Part shown: positions 53,356 through 63,400 of the stretch, in pieces
Numbering within the stretch: the stretch's first letter is position 1
How the letters are laid out: every line of letters starts with the position of its first letter
Notes under the pieces: model-generated
Databases searched by the model: none
Told to the model about the DNA's origin: nothing
The model's input: only the letters and a program-made list of their open reading frames with translations
From: Gibbula magus
Taxonomy: Eukaryota > Mollusca > Gastropoda > Trochida > Trochidae
Length of the DNA stretch: 64,000 bases
Direction of reading: 5' to 3'
NCBI GenBank assembly: GCA_936450465.1
Contig: OW388293.1
Span: 46,428,040-46,492,039, forward strand
Made by a program: the position numbers and the translations under genes

Positions 53356-53640
53356 ATCTTACTGCATGTCTCAAAATATCATTAAAAAAAAACAAAGAAA
53401 AATTTTGACAGAACACAGCTGATCGATCGACAAACTATGACTTTAACTTGTGTCACGTGACATTGAATGATTGATGTGGATGCATGCTTTATTCATTTTG
53501 GGGGATATAAAACATTTATGACCCTCGGGAAGATTTATGACAGTGTTTATTGATATCTGTTAATGGTCACATGGACCAATCAGGGATCAACATTCTTGCA
53601 TGAGGTAGAATAAGCTATTTTCTAATAGCACATAATTTCA

Positions 53641-53725
53641 TTGAATTATTTCTAAGTCCAATTTTTAAAATACAAAGTAAGCAAAACTTCTGATATAGTT
53701 TCAATCATCAGTGTTGGCATCGGGC
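53641..53725 (+). pseudogene. Decayed B-exon start
   Basis: The intron end (ttgaattatttctaagtcca to cttctgatatagtttca) matches that before the two intact B exons. The acceptor reads CAA in place of CAG, and the exon start reads tcatcagtgttggcat, then diverges. This is the lost B exon of the second unit. Confidence 0.6.
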
Positions 53726-54579
53726 AGATACAGCTTTTTGAGAAAAATACCTACCCACCTACCTAAATTCCCCTGAAAAATTTACATTTTGAAATTTATT
53801 TAGTTTATAGTTTAAAGCCTGATGAGCTACTGAGCCAATGGCTCTATTATAACAAAATTTAATGACAAGTAATGTATTTGTTATGCGCTGACAATTTTGA
53901 AGATATAGATTTTTCAGGTCTAGGGATTGTGCATATATTGAGAACAATATATTTTGGTTTTCAACATCACACAATGCAATTCTTATTGAGCTACAGAGCC
54001 CATGGCTATAAAGAGGGGCTGTGCACCCCTGCACCCCACCTCTGTATCCACCCCAGTCTGATTAAAATCAACGGTTTTCCTAGGAATAAAAATTGCAAAA
54101 TAGTGCACCTGCCGGGATACGAACTCATATTGTTCGGAGGTTTCTTGCAAAACTGTCTGATAACAGCCCGTAGACTCCCATGTTCTGACACAATACAGTT
54201 AACCAATCACAAGACGCCCAACAAAAGCTTTCGGTGCGAGAAGCTAGGGGCAGATAACTCCAAAAACTATCCTTTCGTCTGTTCCGAATGTTTTCAAAAC
54301 GGCAACCGTTTAAAAAGGAGGATGTGATTGGTCAGCTTTTTGACTGGGCTCTGTCTGCGTTTAACACCGGAACACTTGCCTATACGGGGTGTCCTCAGAC
54401 CTTGTGGCGAGGAATCTACAGAACCTGTTCGTATCGCGGTAGATGCATTATTTTGCCAATGTCATTCCTCGGAACAGGGTCGATTTTAATCAGACTGGTA
54501 TGCACCCCTGTGTCCATGTATGCTCTTATCACACGAATAAGATATTCTACCTTTGAACACCACATCTGATATGTTTCAG
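53726..54579. other. Spacer with dispersed repeat pieces and a tRNA-like relic
   Basis: Fragments of the 'gagctac...gagcccatggct' repeat lie near 53,823-53,845 and 53,990-54,010. On the minus strand gagttcgtatcccgg (about 54,112-54,126) resembles a Pol III B-box, suggesting a SINE relic over about 54,000-54,210. Open frames at 53,872-54,327 and 54,288-54,569 run across it and are not supported. Confidence 0.45.
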
Positions 54580-54786
54580 TCATCAGTGTCCATGGATGCT
54601 CTCATCAAACCAAAAAGATCCTCTAAGATCCTGGGAAACGTTAGACCAGTTAGGAAACTCAGATCTTTTACCGCAAAGCTGACAGATCCAAACAGGCAGG
54701 ATATGACCAAGGAGGATGTTGTGGAGCCTTCGAACGGACCAGAAATTGCTGAGCTTGCAGTTGGAGATGCTGACCAAACTGATAAG
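54580..54786 (+). CDS. Fused B-start/A-type exon (unit 3)
   Basis: The acceptor and first codons (SSVSMDALIKPKRSS) are those of the B exon, but the exon continues as the A type (RPVRKLRSF, LTDPNRQDMTKEDVVEPSNG, EIAELAVGDADQTDK). It starts and ends in phase 0, unlike the other A exons, which start in phase 1. The expected donor GT reads GC (aaggcatta), a rare but permitted donor, or a sign of decay. Length is 69 codons. Confidence 0.55.
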
Positions 54787-55037
54787 GCATTATGCTTTTA
54801 ATAACAATTATTTTCTTCAATATCTAATTTGTTTTGATATTTTTCTGTAGTTTAACTACAGTATAAATACAAAGAGAAAATCATTTTAAAATGTTCAAAC
54901 CAAAACATGCACTACTATGGGAAACTCACATTAATGCACTCTGCTATATTTTAATAGCTCATAATCATTTCATTGAATTATGTCTTTAGTCCAATTTTGA
55001 AAATACAAAGTAAGCTAAAATTCTGATATTGTTTCAG

Positions 55038-55358
55038 TCATCAGTGTCCATGGATGCCCTCATCACACCAAAAAGATCCCCCAGCTTGGACCAGATTTCA
55101 ACAACACAGACCGAAGACAGTCCAGGCACCAGCAGATCCAACATCGAAGCATACCTCCCCACTTACTCCACAATTATTTACAAAAGACTAAGAACTGAGG
55201 GGAAACTGGGGAACCTCTATAACAAGTTCATCAAAGAGACAGCATATCATGTGTTTAGCATTGGTGGAATGGACAAACCAGGAATGTATGATGAATTCGG
55301 GGCTTTCATGTGCCACAAGTACCCCTGTCTCGTCCATTCTGAAGGGAACAGAGATTGG
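55038..55358 (+). CDS. B-type exon 1, conserved core of the SAM-type protein
   Basis: The exon is 107 codons, phase 0 at both ends (acceptor gtttcag, donor gtgtgt). It encodes SSVSMDALITPKRSPSLDQI, a Ser/Thr-rich linker, then a conserved-looking helical core with AYLPTYSTIIYKRL, YNKFIKETAYHVFSIGGMDK and FMCHKYPCLV, ending RDW. The 'YP-L...W' ending joined to exon C resembles the C-terminal region of the multi-copy SAMD3-like and uncharacterised proteins of aquatic animals, which also start with a SAM domain. That resemblance is from memory and should be tested. It shares 321 bp with the exon at 59,851. Confidence 0.65.
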
Positions 55359-55384
55359 GTGTGTATTTTCTCGTACCACACTTG

Positions 55385-55735
55385 TTAACCCTCAAGTTGC
55401 GAATTTCTTTTTAGCCCCTGTGGCAGTATATTCTGACCAACTAGTTCGCAGCCGTATTTTGGCTAATGCACTTAATGGCACCGTGTCGGAATATTCCAGG
55501 CGGTGAACCCAGTACCTTTTTACAAAATATATCATGTCTACATCGCGAAAACGAACTATATACAGGCGTTATATACAATTCCAGCTACCTGTACACAAAT
55601 AGTTTATTCATATGCAGGTCTACCAAAAATAAAGCGAATTGCAACGGAAAGAATCGAAATGCACACTTAAAGACACAAATTTGCATCGTAAATAAGCGAT
55701 TCGGAATGAAAAGACGCGAATCTGCAAACAAATGA
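55385..55735 (-). mobile_element. piggyBac 3'-end fragment, reversed (piece 1)
   Basis: It begins right after a TTAA with ccctcaagttgcg, like the right end of the complete element read in reverse (cccttacgttgcg). It then follows that end for about 250-300 bp: tagcccctgtggc, attccaggcgg, tatacaggcgtt, gtacacaaatag. It has no transposase and its inner border is not defined. It lies in the intron between exons B and C. Confidence 0.75.
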
Positions 55736-55936
55736 GACGATCAGCGATTATAAATCTTTTGATATATCTTTTCACCTCACATGAATTTCAGGACGCATTT
55801 TAGGCTTGACCCACGCACTCGCAAAAAATTTCATAATGCATTAAGTTCTTCATTAACAGTATTAATCTGAAGTAAATATTACCGTTATCACATGTCATGC
55901 TACCAAAAGTTCATTTCGTGTTCTCCTTTATTTCAG

Positions 55937-56075
55937 TCCTACTTCAATTTAAAACTATCTCAGAAATTGAGGAACATCCGATGGAAGTGGAAGAGACAAT
56001 CGAAACTAGGCAAAATAGTTGTAGCACGGACTGCAAAGAGACACAAGAAGTATCTCAAGCGTATTGAATCCAATG
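55937..56075 (+). CDS. C exon of the SAM-type gene array
   Basis: The acceptor is tttcag and the donor gtaagt. It enters in phase 0 and leaves in phase 1, so it joins B exon 1 directly: ...RDW + SYFNLKLSQKLRNIRWKWKR, then a lysine/arginine-rich stretch ending KRIESN. A basic helix after a 'YP-L...W' core fits a DNA/RNA-contacting or nuclear-targeting tail. Only one C exon is present in the window; the second B exon has no partner before the piggyBac insertion at 60,458. Confidence 0.6.
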
Positions 56076-56101
56076 GTAAGTGAATTGTGAAAAAATGTAT
56101 T

Positions 56102-56690
56102 TAGTCCTTACGTTGCTATATTCTATTTTACCCCCTTTAGAACCCGTGGCGGAATATTGGGCTGTATTTTGGCTTAGGCACTAATTGGCACTGCTGGAAG
56201 AATATCCAAGGTGGCGATTCTGATAGCGATTTTTCTGATTTTTCTTTGCGCCTACATCACAAAAACAAAATATTTATGGGCGTTCTCTACAATTCGAGGT
56301 CGTGGTACTCGGTCACAAATGGTTAATTCACACCAGGAACTTTGAATGAATTTTCTATGACTTCCCAAACTTTTTCTATTACTTTCTAAAGATTGTCTTT
56401 AAATTGGGCCTTACTTAATCATAAATTTGGAGAACGCAAATGCGATTTATATATGGATTCGAAAACAAGATGTTTGTCTTGACAATGATTTAAACATAAG
56501 AATGCGACCTCTAGGTATAATTCTATAGCCATGAAAAGTTTGTCTTTATTTCCAGCTCTATGGAAAAAACAAACCTGAGCGCACATTTTGCGAATTATAT
56601 TTTTTTTGTAGACAATTCATTCCTCTTTACAATGATATAAAAATTATTACAATACGACCTATGGTTCAAAAAATAAAATAGAGAAATGGG
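56102..56690 (-). mobile_element. piggyBac 3'-end fragment, reversed (piece 2)
   Basis: It begins at a decayed TTAA (ttag) with tccttacgttgc and tracks the reversed right end of the complete element for nearly 600 bp. Shared words include gtggcggaat, ttaggcactaa and a 'ctattactt-taaagattgtcttta' stretch, and it includes two of the reiterated subterminal motifs (about 56,480-56,560 and 56,610-56,680). It is more diverged than copies 1 and 2, hence older. Confidence 0.8.
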
Positions 56691-57245
56691 CTCTGTAGCT
56701 CATCAGGGCATATATTGTTTAATGATGAAGACTGAAATAGAACTTTAGGTCATTGCCCGTTAGGCCCTCATTTCGGGCCAAAGGTCACAAGATCTATAAT
56801 ACAGAATCTCCATTGGCTAAAGAGTCTGTACACAATATTACAGCCTTCAAAGTCTTTTGTTCACGGAGAAAAGATGAAAATAGGTTTTTAATTCATGGCC
56901 TGTAAGGCCCTTATTTGGGGCCACAGGGTCAACAAATCTACAATTTAGAATCTTCATTGGCGAAAGAGTCTCGCACAACATTTCAGCCTTCTACGTCTTT
57001 TCGCTCTGGAGAAGAAGATGAAAATACGTTTTTAGGTCATGGCCTGTGAGGCCCTTATTTTTTGGCCACTGGATCTCCAAATCTACTATTTAGAATCAAC
57101 ATTGGCCAAGGAGTCTGTACACAAAATTTCAGCTTCCTAGACCTTGCGGTTCTGGAGAAGAAGAAGAAAAAAAGCGAAAAGTTTAGAGACGGGCGCCAGA
57201 CATCCGTCATGCCATGCCATAAGCCCATTAGGCCTTTCAGACATC
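56690..57245 (-). repeat. Dispersed repeat with ~150-bp internal repeats, reversed arm
   Basis: Three or four sub-units carry 'catggcctgtaaggccctta', 'ccaaggagtctgtacac' and 'tggagaagaagatgaaaa'. It starts gggctctgtagctcatcagg. It is the reverse partner of 57,465-58,045. Confidence 0.8.
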
Positions 57246-57464
57246 TGTCCCATCACTTGCCGCATCTTTATTTTTCACTGCGCATATACAAATGATACAT
57301 GGAAATAAGACAATTTCATCCTCTACCATGAGGACGTCTGCACAGCGATGGAATATGTTCTGTGTCCTCATATGATACGATGTGTTGGGCACAAGCCTTC
57401 CTGATTTACCGACTTGTTTTCAGAGGTTTATCTTTGCTGTATTCTTTATTAGCTCATCTGGTCT

Positions 57465-58045
57465 GAAATGCCCGATGGGCTTATGGCATGGCATTCTGTC
57501 CGTCCGTGAATCCGTCCGTCTGTAAATTTTTTGCCTTCTTCTCCAGAACCACTTGGTCGAGGGAGAATTTTTTTGTGCAGACTCCTTGGCTAACAGAGAT
57601 TCTAAATTGTAGATTTCATGACCCTGTGACCTCAAATGGGGTTACAGGGGTCACAAACCCAAAAACATATTCTCATCTTCTTCTCCAGTTCCAAAAGGTT
57701 TAGAGAGCTGAAAAATTGTGTGTAAACTCCTTGGCCAATTGGGATTCTAAATGGTAGATTTCGTGACCCGAAATGGGGTCACAGGGGTCACAACTTTAAA
57801 AACCTATTTTCATCTTCTTCTCTAGTTCCAAAAGGTCTAGAGAGCTGAAAAGTAGTGTGCAATCTCCTTGGCCAATGGGGATTCTACATTGTAGATTTGG
57901 TGATCCTGTGACCCCAAATAAGTTCTCAGGGGTCACAACCCTATAAACCTATTTTCATCTTCTTCTCCAGTAAGAAAAGCTCTAGAACAAGCTGAGAAAA
58001 TGTATTATAACAATACAAATCCTGATGAGCTACAGAGCCCATGGC
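57465..58045 (+). repeat. Dispersed repeat with ~150-bp internal repeats, forward arm
   Basis: Same family as 56,690-57,245 in the opposite orientation, ending gatgagctacagagcccatg. Together they form a large inverted repeat with a spacer of about 220 bp. Open frames in both are by-products. Confidence 0.8.
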
Positions 58046-58117
58046 TCTATTTTTCATTTTAGACTTGACCCTTGCAGTTGCATTAATTTCATGACACATT
58101 AATTTCATGATTTACAG

Positions 58118-58275
58118 TATCCAGCAAGATAGCGGGAAAAATTAGACCAGCTAGGAAACTCGGAACACAGCTGAAAGATCCAAACAGTCAGGATACGACC
58201 AAGAAGCATGTTCAGGAGCCTTCAAATGGACCAGAAATTCCTGAGCTTGCAGTTGGAGATGCTGACCAAACTGAA
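58118..58275 (+). CDS. A-type exon 4 of SAM-type gene array
   Basis: Same borders as A exon 2 (acceptor tttacag, donor gtatta, 158 bp). It encodes SSKIAGKIRPARKLGTQ, LKDPNSQDTTKKHVQEPSNG and EIPELAVGDADQTE. It has more substitutions than the other copies (KH for ED, P for A), so it may be relaxed. Its intron carries a truncated MITE and then a second copy of the same intron start (58,487-58,640), showing a further small duplication. Confidence 0.55.
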
Positions 58276-58664
58276 GTATTATAATTTTCATAACAACTGT
58301 TTTCTTGAATATCTAATTTGTTTTGCTATTTTTTATAGTTTAAATACGATATAAATACATAGAGAAAATCATTTTAAAATGTTAGAATCAGAACATACAC
58401 TACTGTGGGAAACTCACATAATGGCACTAATATAAGTTATAACATTCAATGGAGGGTGACATCGTAATTTATCAGACCTGATGACGTATTATACATTTCA
58501 TAACAATTATTTTCTTGAATATCTAATTTGTTTTGATGTTTTTCTTTATTTTAATTACAGCATAAATAAAAAGAGAAAATCATTTCAAAATGTTTGCACC
58601 AAAACAAACACTACTATCATTTCACTATGGAAATCTCACATCAAAGCACTGAAGACTATGCATT

Positions 58665-59640
58665 CAGCGGCGTCCGTCCGTACATCACATTTCTTGTTTA
58701 CGCGATATCTTATGAAGCGTTGCATCCAAAGTCTTCAAATTTGATGTATGCCTACATTGTGGGAAGGCGCAGACACCGGTCAATTTTGGTGACCTTGTCC
58801 TTATTTTCAAGGTCACCACAACACTTTGACCACTCTTTGAACTCTTGTTAAGGCGATATCTCATAAAACATTTCATCCAAAGTCTTCAAACGTGGTGTCA
58901 GTCTACACTGGGGGATGACGCAGACACCAGTCGATTTGGTGACCTTGACCTTATTTTCACGGTCACCTCTACACTTTGACAACTTTTTGAACTCTTGTTA
59001 ATGCGATATCTTATGAAGCGTTGCATCCAAAGTCTTCAAATTTGATGTCTGCCTACATTGTGGGAAGGCGCAGACACCGGTCAATTTTGGTGACCTTGTC
59101 CTTATTTTCAAGGTCACCACAACACTTTGACCACTTTTTGAACTCTTGTTAAGGCGATATCTCATAAAACATTTCATCCAAAGTCTTCAAACGTGGTGTC
59201 AGTCTACACTGGGGGATGACGCAGACACCAGTCGATTTGGTGACCTTGACCTTATTTTCACGGTCACCTCTACACTTTGACAACTTTTTGAACTCTTGTT
59301 AATGCGATATCTCTTAAAGTGTTGCATCCAAAGTCTTCAAATTTGATGTCTGCCTACATTGTGGGAAGGCGCAGACACCGGTCAATTTTGGTGACCTTGT
59401 CCTTATTTTCAAGGTCACCACAACACTTTGACCACTTTTTGAACTCTTGTTAAGGCGATATCTCATAAAACATTTCATCCAAAGTCTTCAAACTTGGTGT
59501 CAGCCTTCATTTGGGGATGACACACACACCAGTACATTTATGTGACCTTGACCTTACTTTCAAGGTCACCACAACACTTTGACCACTTTTAGAACTATTA
59601 ACAAGATATATCATGAACCCAAGCACCCAAAGTCTTAAAA
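58665..59640 (+). repeat. ~150-bp repeats in ~300-bp dimers
   Basis: Monomers of about 150 bp share a 'ccaaagtcttcaaa' word, 'cgcagacaccggtc' or 'cgcagacaccagtcg', and 'aaggtcacc.caacactttga'. Two variants alternate, giving a period near 300 bp (for example the 'tttgatgtctgcctacattg' form near 58,740, 59,040 and 59,341). Three dimers are present plus diverged ends. It sits in the intron between A exon 4 and B exon 2. Confidence 0.92.
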
Positions 59641-59850
59641 TTTGCTGATCATCATGGCACTTTTTACCAGTAATGCAATATATAAAGTAGCTCCAATGAT
59701 GTGTCTTACTAACTCAATGTCACCGGCAGGGGACATTGCCATGTTAGTAGCAAACACTTGTTTTTAATGGCATATGATCATTTCATTGAATTATGTCTTT
59801 AGTCCAATTTTGAAAATACAAGGTAAGCTAAAATTCTGATATTGTTTCAG

Positions 59851-60171
59851 TCATCAGTGTCCATGGATGCTCTCATCACACCAAAAAGATCCCCCAGCTT
59901 GGACCAGATTTCAACACCACAGATAGACGACAGTCCAGGCACCAGCAGATCCAACATCGAAGCATACCTCCCCACTTACTCCACAATTATTTACAAAAGA
60001 CTAAGAACTGAGGGGAAACTGGGGAACCTCTACAACAAGTTCATCAAAGAGACAGCATATCATGTGTTTAGCATTGGTGGAATGGACAAACCAGGAATGT
60101 ATGATGAATTCGGGGCTTTCATGTGCCACAAGTTCCCCTGTCTCGTCCATTGTAAAGGGAAAAGAAAATGG
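59851..60171 (+). CDS. B-type exon 2 of SAM-type gene array
   Basis: 321 bp, phase 0 at both ends, nearly identical to B exon 1. The substitutions noted are all in the linker (ISTPQIDD) and at the end (KFPCLVHCKGKRKW in place of KYPCLVHSEGNRDW). Acceptor gtttcag and donor gtgtgt are kept. No C exon follows before the piggyBac copy at 60,458; it could lie beyond the window if that insertion is in the intron. Confidence 0.65.
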
Positions 60172-60457
60172 GTGTGTATTTTTCTTGTAACACATTTGCT
60201 AATTTGGTAATTTCATTTTTAACTTTCTCTACATTGTAAGCTGTTGTAACTCATAAGGGAGATATATCTGTAATGATAGGTAGTTTCTTCACATCAGATG
60301 TCAAGATTTGTAGAAGAAGAACTGGATTATTCTGGATCAAAAACTTTTAATTTCTACCACGTGTTTATACTGTAAATCATTAAATTAATGCGAGCATTAT
60401 ATTGTGGTCTTTATTGTCATGAGGTTACCACTGATCATTGCAATACAAAACAATTAA
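60172..60457. other. Intron-like spacer before piggyBac copy 2
   Basis: AT-rich, no feature; ends with the TTAA (60,454-60,457) used by the transposon. Confidence 0.5.
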
Positions 60458-63400
60458 CCCTTAACATGCGGGCGACGGAATAATCCGGGCGGGCTATAAG
60501 CGATTCGTAGGTACTCCAGTACGGATCCCGGATCGCTTACTTAGAAGAATTCACGCCTGTCTATGTACTGGGCTAGCCTCCATACCGGGTCCCGAGTCGA
60601 TTGTTTCCGCGACTCGCTGCATGAGAATGGCTGTATTTATGCCTCGCAGCCCGCAATGAGAATAAAACTTTCTTCAGTGTCTGGTCAGAACGTCCAGCAA
60701 AATTCACACCAATTTGCGTGTGCATTGTTGACCCGTAACGCATCGATAATTAGCTTTACAAAAGGCCAATTTTGTCCTGCTTCGCTCCGATGGCTACACT
60801 GCCCGGCGGCTAATTAGCACCTAAGTGTCTGCACTGCCCCGGGGTGAGATAGGCCCGTACAGGCTTATCTGTCTCGCATCCCGCCACATGGGCAGATAGC
60901 CTATGCTTATCTGTCTCGCATCTCGCCACATGGGCAGATAGCTTCTAATTACGGGAAGATATTGCGATAAGCTACCTTTCTCTCGCACTTCGTATCATAT
61001 GAACCAATTGGTTGTTTTCATTTTTTTTAATACCAAAATAAAGAGGAAAGAATGGCCTTTATTCCCATATAAAAATCGCAATTGCGCTAACATAACTGAA
61101 AATACAGCAATCGCACAGAGATAGCCGACTTTCGCACTTTTGAATTTTGATACATGTGGCGCATTTACCCCAACATGCCTCGGCGCTCTATTTCTAAGAA
61201 ACTACTTGGGATATTTTCATAATTTTTTTATCAGTATATAGATAAAAGAATTGTCTTCAATTCCATATAAAATACGTGTATTTTCGGCAATAACTTTTGA
61301 TGCGCCAGGTGTCGCGCAGAAGGTGATATTCGGCTTTGAATAAGTGGCGCACTTAGCATATACCATCATTACGGGCTTTATAACTTGTGAACCGCAAGTC
61401 CGATTTTTATAATTTTTACATCATTGTAAAGAGAAAAACATTGTCTTCAATTCCATGTATAATGCGCATGTTTTCGGGAAGAACTCTGCATGCGCAAAGC
61501 GCCGCGCCAAAAGGTATAATTTTCGCACTTCATAACTTTTGAACCGCAAGTCCGATTTTTATAATTTTTACATCATTGTAAAGAGAAAAACATTGTCTTT
61601 AATTCCAGATATAATGCGCATGTTTTTGGGAAGAACTATGCATGCACGAAGAGCCGCAATATTGATGTACGCATAAGTGAAGAAGTATGATAATATATAA
61701 CTAAAATACTGTTCTTTTGATACGCAAATATAGAGCTTTATAAACGATGAACAACTGTCATGACGGAATTTTGTTTCCAGTTTTGGAAAAAAAATTATAA
61801 CATAAAAGTGAAAATATATTTGAGTACGGGACCCGCCGCTCGGGGAAAAGCCTTTTCGTGGGAATATTTTCTCAGGAAAATATTTCACTTTTCGGAGTTT
61901 CTAAAAATGCGTGAACATTTTTGTTACTGATGCCATTTGCGAAAGGTTTTTATTTCTAAAATTCAAATGCGAGGGCGCACCTTTCCAAACCATTTGAATT
62001 GAATTTATTATTTTATCTTTTACATTATTGAATAAAAGACGTTTCATTCAATAAGATTTGAAGAATTATTTATATGTGTAGCGGACTGAACTGAGCAGAT
62101 GGAGAATTTGATTCCTCACCACTTTTATTACCAAAGTTCTTTTGTATCACAATTACTTTTTTAGGTATTAGTTTTTTCGTGAGCAGGGGAATTTCCGACG
62201 GGATTCGCCATGACATAATGAGAAAAAATTCCCATGAACATGGGCGTGGTCCGTCATCTTCGGGACCGACCCACAAGTATAAATATCTACCGGGGGGTGC
62301 GCGGACCCCCCCGCTTTTGGTCGCCACCCCCCAAACTTTTTGTGCAAATTATTTTTTTGTTTCTACTTTGAAATAAAGGTTCGTGTCATTCCGAGGTATG
62401 AAGGTTTCTGCTATATATGTCGAGAGGGCATGGGAACCCATTCCCAATAGAATCCGGGGTTCGTCCCATAGGATTGTTCCTCGGAGTCTCTCGTTCTCAA
62501 AAGAGAACATGGGAAACCTGTCCCGCGATTGAATCCGGGGTCCGCCGCGGAAGACGGGGACGGGAATTCCCGGAGAGCATGGGAGTATGCTCCCATGGGT
62601 CCGGGCTCCGCCTCGAGAGACCGCTCCTTGGATGCTCTGCTTCTCGAAAAGAGAAGTCATTCGGCAACTGACAACCCGAGCTTCCCTGACATAGTAGTTT
62701 ATTTTCCGGGCCTCGCGCCCGGTGCTACACGTCGCCGAGGAAATCAGAAAATGGTCCGTTTGACATATGCGTCGGAAAAATCGGCGCGATGTCAGAAGCC
62801 GTCGGCGCCGTCGGCGCTTGCGGCGCAGTCGTCCTAGATGCGCCGGGAGGTTCTGAAACTGGCAAATGAACGTCCATGAAGCTCACATTCATTATCTCTG
62901 TATGTTTATTGTCTCTAATCACATGTTATATGTTGCATACATCTAACGCATTTTCAATCATTTACAGGTTGAAGCAGAATGCTGCGCGGACGTGGACGCA
63001 AGGCCCTGCGACGGCCTAGGACGTTGCATACTAGGACACGCAGCTTTAAAGCCGTTACAAGCGACGACGACTTCATCAACGAGATCCATGCTGATGAAGC
63101 CTCTGATATGGAGTCAACTGACAGTGATGGTAGCAGTGGTTTAGACAGTGATGATGCATATGATCGGGACACTGTAATAGATAGTGAACATGGTGACACA
63201 GATGCTCTGAGTGATATAGAGACAGAGATTGCCAGAAAGATTCTAGCCGCCGGTAATTCCACCGAAGAAGACTTTAGTGGTTTTGAGGAGGAGTTTGCCG
63301 AAATACCACAATATAATCATGATAATTCACAGACGTTTGATGAGTGGGTGGATGGTCCGCGGCCACGTGTAAACTTGCCTTTCACTGGTCAAACTGGGTT

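Noticed and set aside
54100..54130. Functional tRNA gene
   Set aside because: Only a B-box-like word (minus strand); no acceptor stem or A-box at proper spacing.
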